Part shown: piece by piece, positions 14,033 to 19,909 of the stretch
Numbering within the stretch: the first letter of the stretch is position 1
Layout of the letters: the number at the start of each line of letters is the position of its first letter
Origin: UBA7236 sp964638865
Lineage (GTDB): Bacteria; Bacteroidota; Bacteroidia; Chitinophagales; BACL12
Assembly (NCBI GenBank): GCA_964638865.1
Contig: CAZXBG010000073.1
Span: 1-19,909, forward strand
Direction: 5' to 3'
DNA: 19,909 bases
Translations under genes and position numbers: made by a program
The notes under the pieces: model-generated
Told to the model about the DNA's origin: nothing
Seen by the model: only the letters and a program-made list of their open reading frames with translations
The model's database searches: none

Positions 14033-15043
14033 TTAAAACAAACCCGGAATTCTCGCCATTGGAATTATGGTTTGATCAACAAAATCCCGCTCCAAATATT
14101 TATAATATCCGGCTACTGCTATCATCGCGGCATTATCTGTGCAATATTCCAATTTGGGAATATGAACGGTCCAACCAAGTTCTTTCCCTTTTTTGACGAA
14201 TTGTTTCCGCAATTCACTGTTTGCAGACACACCTCCGGCAATTGCGATCTGTTTTATTCCGCATTGTTTTGAGGCGATGATCATTTTTTTGAGTAAAATT
14301 TCCACAATACTGTACTGAATTGATGCACAGAGATCATATAAATTGTTGTCAATAAAATGCGGATCTAACTTTTTTTGTGCCTGCAAAAAATATAAGATGG
14401 AGGTTTTTAAACCACTGAACGAAAAATCAAGTTCCGGTATCCTTGGCTCCGCAAATTTAAATTTTAACCCATCACCCAGCTGGGCAAATTTATCTACTAA
14501 TGGTCCGCCCGGATAATTAAGGCCGAGCATTTTAGCAGATTTATCAAAGGCCTCGCCTGCAGCATCATCAATAGTTTGCCCCAATATTTCCATATCAGAT
14601 GGGCTTTTCACTAAAACAATCTGTGTGTGACCTCCACTTACCGTTAAACATAAAAACGGAAAAAGAGGTTTAGGATCCTCAATAAAATGGGCAAGTATGT
14701 GGGCTTGCATGTGGTGAACGGCAACCAATGGAACATCCAAAGCGAGTGCAACGCCCTTGGCGTATCCTGCTCCTACCATCAAAGATCCAAGCAAACCAGG
14801 CCCTCTGGTGAAGGCAATAACATCAATTTGTTTCAACATAATACCAGCTTTGCTAAGCGCAGCCTTCACAACGGGAACAATATTTGCCTGATGTGCACGT
14901 GAAGCCAGTTCAGGAACCACGCCACCATATTGCTCATGTATTGTCTGATCGGCAATACAATTGGATACAATTTGTCCATCAATCAATACAGCGGCGCCGG
15001 TTTCATCACAACTAGATTCAATTCCAAGGATGGTTACAGGCAT
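14033..15043 (-). CDS. tsaD: tRNA N6-adenosine threonylcarbamoyltransferase TsaD
   Basis: TsaD transfers threonylcarbamoyl from threonylcarbamoyl-AMP to A37 of tRNAs that read ANN codons, acting with TsaB and TsaE in the cytosol. At 336 residues it is full length. The ASKHA-fold signatures are intact: GIESSCDETGAAV (7-19), the metal-binding HMQAH (111-115, giving H111 and H115), VSGGHTQIV (135-143), DDAAGEAFDK (159-168), AGGVSANSELR (269-279) and CTDNAAMIA (301-309, giving metal ligand D303). The ATG at 15043 gives the standard MPVTILGIES start. It is divergent from tamB with 47 bp between them. The partner tsaB and tsaE genes are not in this window, as is usual. Confidence 0.97.
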   Translation of the reverse strand: MPVTILGIESSCDETGAAVLIDGQIVSNCIADQTIHEQYGGVVPELASRAHQANIVPVVKAALSKAGIMLKQIDVIAFTRGPGLLGSLMVGAGYAKGVALALDVPLVAVHHMQAHILAHFIEDPKPLFPFLCLTVSGGHTQIVLVKSPSDMEILGQTIDDAAGEAFDKSAKMLGLNYPGGPLVDKFAQLGDGLKFKFAEPRIPELDFSFSGLKTSILYFLQAQKKLDPHFIDNNLYDLCASIQYSIVEILLKKMIIASKQCGIKQIAIAGGVSANSELRKQFVKKGKELGWTVHIPKLEYCTDNAAMIAVAGYYKYLERDFVDQTIIPMARIPGLF

Positions 15044-15066
15044 AACAATGTTGTAATTTAACCCCG

Positions 15067-15074
15067 CAAAATTA
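15067..15074 (-). promoter_or_regulatory. -7 box for tsaD and the thioesterase
   Basis: On the minus strand the bases read TAATTTTG, an exact TAnnTTTG box, 23 bases upstream of the tsaD ATG. That implies a leader of roughly 15-20 bases. No good -33 element is visible, and it would lie inside the start of tamB. The whole 47-bp gap must serve both divergent genes. Confidence 0.5.
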
Positions 15075-15090
15075 ATACGGTAATTTAAAG

Positions 15091-18000
15091 GTGCAGAAGA
15101 TATTTACATACTGGCATATTTATTCTCTCTTCAGAAGGATATTGCTTATACTTTTTTTGAGTTTGCTGGGACTTTTTTTAGCCATTTACTTTATCCTGAA
15201 AATACCTGCTGTACAAAACTGGGTCGCACATAAAGCAACGTCCATCCTGAGTGAAAAGTTGAACACAAAAGTTACACTCGATAAAGTAAGCATAAATATT
15301 TTCAATCATCTTATTCTCGAAGGGCTTTATATCGAAGATCAGCAAGGCGATACACTTTTGTATGCAGGAAAACTGGAAATCAACATCGGAAGTATAAATC
15401 CAATTTCAAAAAATGCAAAACTGAAGAATATCAGTTTAAGTGACAGTTATATTAACCTTTATAGTACTTTACCCGACTCCACCTATAATTTTGCATTTAT
15501 TGCCGACGCCTTTTCTTCAGGACCAAAAGATACCACAATAACTGAAAATAAGGAAGGTGGTACCACTTTTCAGGTTGCTTTGAATAAGATTACCATTGAC
15601 AGAACGAGATTTAAAATGCACGATGAAGTTGGCGCTTCTGCTATGGATATGTATATCAGTGAATCTGAAATATTTATTAATAAGATAGATCTTAATAAAT
15701 ACGTGTTGGCTTTGGAAAAAATTGAGTTTGATGAAACAGTTTTTAAACTCACCGCGTTGTACGATACTATTCCTTCCGATAAGGAGGAAAGTTATGATAC
15801 CATTCATATTGGATTAGGATCCTGGGATATAGAAACAACACAATTATTACTCAACAATTGTGGTTTCAGTTATAAAGATGATAATTCAACCAGCAACCCC
15901 GACGGAATTAATTTTAGTGATCTGGAAATAACAGAACTAAATATTGATATGTCGGATATTATTTATTCCGGTGATACTATCCTCACTACAATTAATCGCA
16001 TTTCACTAAAAGATAAATCGGGATTCCAATTGGATACCCTTGAAGCTAATGTTATTTTTTCTGCATATGAGGTCACTCTTTCCGATCTATTAATTGCAAC
16101 TCCTAATTCGTCCATTAAAGATCAGATTGGATTCAATTATAATACACTTAACGATTTCGATCGTTTTGAAACGGATGTACGCATGAATGCGGATTTCAAA
16201 AATTCAGTGATCTCCAATACCGACATCGCCTTTTTTGTTCCCCAATTAAAAGAATATGATATCACACTTGCACTTACTGCAAAAATATACGGCTCATTGG
16301 GAAATATAAAAGCACGTAATTTTGATGCAGTAGTAAGGGATATTGGAGGCATAAAAGGAACACTAGATATTAAAGGTTTGCCAAATATTGATGAAACCTT
16401 TCTGGACTTAAAATTAGAACCCCTGTTTGTAGATATGCGGGCATTGGATGAACTTTTAGGTTCAAATACAATTCCTGAAAATTTACTTACCCTTGGTGAT
16501 GTAAATTATACTGGAAGAGTAACCGGATTCGCATACAACCTTGTTGCATTTGGTAACTTAAATACCGATCAGGGAGGAGTATATTCTGATATTAATTTTA
16601 CCTACGATCCGAAAATAAAATTGTCGTCCTTTAGTGGGAGTTTAAATACAACAGCTTTAAATGTTGGGGCTATTGCGGGATCACCGGAAATGTTAGGTAA
16701 GGTAAGCATGGATGCAACTGTGCATGGAAGTGTAGCAGCGGATAATACGGCTGAATTTGACGTGGATGCATCAATAAATTCTATAGAATTTAATAAATAT
16801 ACTTACAGCAATATTATAGTAGATGGGCAATTAAAAAATAATTCGTTTAAAGGAAATTTTACGATCGACGACCCAAATATTGTAATGGCGTTTAACGGAG
16901 TTGTTGATTTTGCGGATACCCTTCCTGTTTACAATTTTAAGTCTACAATTAGTCGCGCTAATTTAATGCAACTCAATTTTTACGATCAACCTATCGTATT
17001 AAGTGCCACTGCCTCTATGAATACAAAAGGCAATACCATAGATGATATGACCGGTTCCGCTAATTTTGGAGATCTTTTATTGATACGCGAAAATTATATT
17101 TATCGGTTAGATACACTCGTTATTAATTCAAATTATATTGAAAATAAAAAGATAATAGATGTAAAGTCGACACTTATTAATTTTAATATTACCGGTGATT
17201 TTGCTATAACAGCACTTCCTTCTGCAATTAAAAACATGGTTGGACATTATACCACAGGAAAATCTGACTCTGTAATTTCAGTGCAAACAGCGGAATATAC
17301 AATTTCTGTAAAAAATGCTGACAGGCTTATGGCAATATTTTATCCGGATATCCAGATTGTTAGAAACTTGACAGTTTCCGGAAATTTTAATACCGGTATA
17401 AATGAATTTAATACCCGTATCAGGGTCGATGAATTGGAATATAAAACAATGCATTTCGATACTTTATTATTTGAGGCCAGAACTATTGATAATGCACTTG
17501 GATTTTTTGCAAGGTTAAACTCTACTCAAATAAATAAAGACACGGAGCTCCCAATTATTCGTGTGGATGGCACCTTTGCAAGAAATGAATTGAATTACAA
17601 CCTAAAAGTTGGAAAAGATACCGATGAAGACAGGATAAACTTAAATGGTGCAATTAAATTTGAAGATTCGCTCATGGCGTTTAATATTCTTCCTTCAGAA
17701 ATTTATTTTCAGAATGAAAAATGGGATATCCAACCAAATAACTCACTACAATATGTAAATAAAAATATTATTGCCGATAATTTCACATTAAGTAGTGGTG
17801 ATAAGCTGATAAGCCTTACCAGTAGTGCCGATGATAAATTCAACACCGTTTTAAAATTAAAGGTAAATAATATTCCGATAGGCGAGTTAACTGAAGCATA
17901 TATTTTACCCGGTGAACAGGTGTCAGGTAATTTGGATGCTTCCTATACAATTGGAAACGTGTTAACAAAACCAAGTTTTATAGGTGGAGCAGAAATAAAA

Positions 18001-19764
18001 GCATTAACATTAAACGGTGTTTTACTCGGTGATTTGAAGGTCAATACTTCACTCATTCAGCCGAGTTATAAATTAAAATTTAATTCCACCTTATCGGGTG
18101 AAAATGGATTTACTACGGATGGATATTATATTTTTAGTGAAACAGATAGTATTGTATTAGAAGCTAATTTGCGGAGAACAAAATTATTTATAGTAGAACC
18201 TTTTTTACGCGGCATTTTGTCAGAAATGAATGGTGATATTACAGGTAAACTCAATATTGAAGGCCCTGTTACCAGACCGGAAATGAGAGGTAACCTCACC
18301 ATCAAAGACGGAGAAGCAAATATTGATTATTTAGGAGTGAATTACTTTTTCCCGGAATTGAAAATAGAAATTGACAAAAATAAGATTCTTGTTCCGGAAG
18401 CTGCTATCCAAGATAAATTGGATAATAAAGGCACACTTTCCGGGGAAATAACATACAGTAATTTTAATAACTGGAATTTCAGGTCATTACATTTAGCTTC
18501 TGATCATATTTTATTAATGGAATCCACACCAAAAGAAAATCCTGATTTTAATGGGTATGTAATTGGGAAGGTGGATGCAAATATTACTGGAAAATTAGAT
18601 GAGTTAAATATTGCAGTTGTTGCCACTCCACATGCTAAAACTTTGGTCAATTTACCAACCTACGGTTCAGGAAATGTAAAAAAACATGATTTTATTCGAT
18701 TTGTTGACAGATCTGATACAAATAGTATTAATACACTTAATGAATTAAATCTCGCCGTAGTAACTATTGATCTTAAATTAAATGTAACTCCTGATGCACA
18801 AATAAAAATTTTACTCAACAGCGAAGGGACAGAATTTTTATTAGGTCGAGGATACAGTGTATTAAATATTAAGGCTAACTCTTTAGGTATGGTAGAAATT
18901 TTTGGAGATTACCGCATTACCGAGGGTTTATATGATTTCTCCTTCCAGGGATTATTTAACAGACCATTTACTGTTATTCCCGGAAGTACCATTAAATTTA
19001 AGGGAGATCCTTTAAAGGCAGAATTAGATCTGAGTGCACAATATACCGCAAAAAAAGTAGCCATCAGCACTTTAACGGCAACCAGTTCTCAGGAAACAAC
19101 CGATGTAAATGTTTTGATACTTGTTACCGGAACGTTGGATGCACCTACTTTAAATTTCGACCTGGATATTCCGGAATCTGCGGCGTCGAACAATTCTGAT
19201 TTTCAGCGCAGAATACAGGAAATTGAATCCGATAAAAATGAATTAAACAAACAGGTGTTCGGTTTATTAATTACAACAAGTTTTTTACCGCAGGATCTTA
19301 CTACCTATAATCCTGTTGGAGTAACTGCAACAAGTACGCTTAATGATTTTGTTTCCAGTCAGATCACTACCTATTTTCAAAATGTATTAAGCGATTTCTT
19401 AAAAAATACAGAAATTGATATCGGATATGATAATATTCAAACAGGTAGCTACAATTTCACCGATGAACAGGGGAAACAATTTGATGTGGCCGTTAAACGT
19501 GAGATCAATGAAAACATTATTGTTAAAGTAGGAACTACCTATTACGATTTCGCATCGGGAGGTACAAGTTCTGCATCCAGTCTTGCCGGAGATTTCGAAG
19601 TAGAATATTTAATTACCGACGATGGACGCATTCGCGTAAAAGCATTCCGCATCTCCGAATACGATGCCATCATTTTAAAAAATGATGTAAAAACAGGAGT
19701 GGGTATTTATTATACAAAGGAGTTTGATAAGGTAAAGGAGTTGTTTCAAAAGAATAAGGAATGA
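15091..19764 (+). CDS. tamB: Translocation and assembly module TamB (DUF490)
   Basis: TamB is a very long, AsmA-like inner-membrane-anchored protein that spans the periplasm. It helps with outer-membrane assembly and, in current models, lipid movement between membranes. The 1557-residue product has one N-terminal membrane anchor (about 17-37). AsmA/TamB-type sequence follows directly (IPAVQNWVAHKATSILSEKL, 38-57, then NTKVTLDKVSINIF). More than 1200 residues of repetitive beta structure come next. The C-terminal DUF490 region includes FDLDIPESAASNN (from about 1356), NKQVFGLLITTSFLP and a closing antiparallel beta section ending GVGIYYTKEFDKVKELF. The start is a GTG at 15091. A stop lies in frame at 15073-15075, no ATG lies between it and the anchor, and the anchor begins soon after the GTG. 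The stop codon TGA is the first three bases of a G-rich repeat. The usual partner, a TamA/TamL barrel gene, is not in the window. Confidence 0.93.
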   Translation: MQKIFTYWHIYSLFRRILLILFLSLLGLFLAIYFILKIPAVQNWVAHKATSILSEKLNTKVTLDKVSINIFNHLILEGLYIEDQQGDTLLYAGKLEINIGSINPISKNAKLKNISLSDSYINLYSTLPDSTYNFAFIADAFSSGPKDTTITENKEGGTTFQVALNKITIDRTRFKMHDEVGASAMDMYISESEIFINKIDLNKYVLALEKIEFDETVFKLTALYDTIPSDKEESYDTIHIGLGSWDIETTQLLLNNCGFSYKDDNSTSNPDGINFSDLEITELNIDMSDIIYSGDTILTTINRISLKDKSGFQLDTLEANVIFSAYEVTLSDLLIATPNSSIKDQIGFNYNTLNDFDRFETDVRMNADFKNSVISNTDIAFFVPQLKEYDITLALTAKIYGSLGNIKARNFDAVVRDIGGIKGTLDIKGLPNIDETFLDLKLEPLFVDMRALDELLGSNTIPENLLTLGDVNYTGRVTGFAYNLVAFGNLNTDQGGVYSDINFTYDPKIKLSSFSGSLNTTALNVGAIAGSPEMLGKVSMDATVHGSVAADNTAEFDVDASINSIEFNKYTYSNIIVDGQLKNNSFKGNFTIDDPNIVMAFNGVVDFADTLPVYNFKSTISRANLMQLNFYDQPIVLSATASMNTKGNTIDDMTGSANFGDLLLIRENYIYRLDTLVINSNYIENKKIIDVKSTLINFNITGDFAITALPSAIKNMVGHYTTGKSDSVISVQTAEYTISVKNADRLMAIFYPDIQIVRNLTVSGNFNTGINEFNTRIRVDELEYKTMHFDTLLFEARTIDNALGFFARLNSTQINKDTELPIIRVDGTFARNELNYNLKVGKDTDEDRINLNGAIKFEDSLMAFNILPSEIYFQNEKWDIQPNNSLQYVNKNIIADNFTLSSGDKLISLTSSADDKFNTVLKLKVNNIPIGELTEAYILPGEQVSGNLDASYTIGNVLTKPSFIGGAEIKALTLNGVLLGDLKVNTSLIQPSYKLKFNSTLSGENGFTTDGYYIFSETDSIVLEANLRRTKLFIVEPFLRGILSEMNGDITGKLNIEGPVTRPEMRGNLTIKDGEANIDYLGVNYFFPELKIEIDKNKILVPEAAIQDKLDNKGTLSGEITYSNFNNWNFRSLHLASDHILLMESTPKENPDFNGYVIGKVDANITGKLDELNIAVVATPHAKTLVNLPTYGSGNVKKHDFIRFVDRSDTNSINTLNELNLAVVTIDLKLNVTPDAQIKILLNSEGTEFLLGRGYSVLNIKANSLGMVEIFGDYRITEGLYDFSFQGLFNRPFTVIPGSTIKFKGDPLKAELDLSAQYTAKKVAISTLTATSSQETTDVNVLILVTGTLDAPTLNFDLDIPESAASNNSDFQRRIQEIESDKNELNKQVFGLLITTSFLPQDLTTYNPVGVTATSTLNDFVSSQITTYFQNVLSDFLKNTEIDIGYDNIQTGSYNFTDEQGKQFDVAVKREINENIIVKVGTTYYDFASGGTSSASSLAGDFEVEYLITDDGRIRVKAFRISEYDAIILKNDVKTGVGIYYTKEFDKVKELFQKNKE

Positions 19765-19807
19765 GGGGGGATGGTGAGGGGGGATGGTGAGTGGTGAGGG
19801 GTGAGTG
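19762..19807 (+). repeat. G-rich 13-mer tandem repeat overlapping the tamB stop
   Basis: TGAGGGGGGATGG occurs twice in a row (19762-19774 and 19775-19787). A degenerate continuation of TGAGTGGTGAGGGGTGAGTG type follows, to 19807. The tamB stop codon is the first TGA of the repeat. Two G6 runs and a G4 run are on the coding strand. Between 19808 and 19857 I see nothing of note. Confidence 0.75.
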
Positions 19808-19857
19808 TATCTCCGAATGGAACTTTTACACTTTTTCTCGGCTTCACGGTCCACTAA

Positions 19858-19909
19858 ATGAGTAATGAGTAATGAGTAATGAGTAATGAGTAATGAGTAA
19901 TGAGTAATG
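19858..19909. repeat. Perfect heptamer tandem repeat (ATGAGTA), cut by window end
   Basis: Seven exact copies of ATGAGTA (19858-19906) plus ATG run to the last base of the window. The true length is unknown because the window stops inside the repeat. It is the complement of the CTCATTA unit at positions 1-33, so the two window ends carry the same repeat in opposite orientation. Confidence 0.9.

Noticed and set aside
14072..14902. Plus-strand open frames opposite tsaD
   Set aside because: They are antisense shadows of a highly conserved gene.
1..19909. tRNA, rRNA, integrase or transposase genes
   Set aside because: I looked for conserved tRNA arms, rRNA-like stretches and transposase motifs and found none I could support.

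Overview
The window reads as a piece of a low-GC member of the Bacteroidota, most likely an environmental or metagenome-assembled genome. Three independent signals support this. Three large secreted proteins carry or begin the C-terminal sorting domain of the type IX secretion system (T9SS), with the IYPNP motif. Several upstream regions contain the Bacteroidota -7 promoter box TAnnTTTG. A tsaD/tamB divergent pair of the Bacteroidota kind is present. I cannot place it below phylum with confidence. Two runs of exactly 100 N (4372-4471 and 8514-8613) are scaffolding gaps. Both window ends lie in the same heptamer tandem repeat, so the window may be a whole scaffold whose assembly stopped in repeats.

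Layout, left to right. 1-1428 holds pntB, the membrane and NADP(H)-binding beta subunit of proton-translocating transhydrogenase. 1580-1810 (minus) is a small zinc-ribbon gene broken by one in-frame TAA. 1847-3106 is a BaiN/HI0933-family flavoprotein whose 3' end runs through an 11-G tract and ACGAATT repeats. 3229-3978 is a pirin-family protein. 4139-4371 is the start of a small lipoprotein cut by the first gap. 4472-6467 (minus) is a T9SS cargo with Calx-beta-like, lamin-tail and fibronectin III domains, also cut by the gap. 6610-8145 is a CotH-family kinase with a T9SS signal. 8182-8668 is an array of about 108-bp repeats with inverted ends, interrupted by the second gap. 8788-9264 (minus) is a small outer-membrane beta-barrel protein with its own terminator. 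9447-13202 (minus) is a 1251-residue G8/beta-helix/PKD/FnIII T9SS cargo, also with a terminator. 13582-15043 (minus) is a two-gene unit, tsaD followed by a hotdog thioesterase. 15091-19764 is tamB.

How the genes relate. The outer parts are housekeeping: redox balance (pntB, flavoprotein), tRNA t6A37 modification (tsaD) and outer-membrane biogenesis (tamB). The middle, about 4.1-13.2 kb, is a cell-surface block: a lipoprotein, three T9SS-exported multidomain proteins and an outer-membrane barrel. The lamin-tail protein and the CotH kinase are transcribed divergently from a shared 142-bp region. These two domain types are often fused in one polypeptide elsewhere, so they may act on the same surface structure; that link is inference.

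I did not find a complete defence, mobile or biosynthetic system. The signals most worth following are the inverted-end repeat array, the single-stop zinc-ribbon pseudogene, the G8/CEMIP-like exported protein, and low-complexity repeats that have moved into gene ends.
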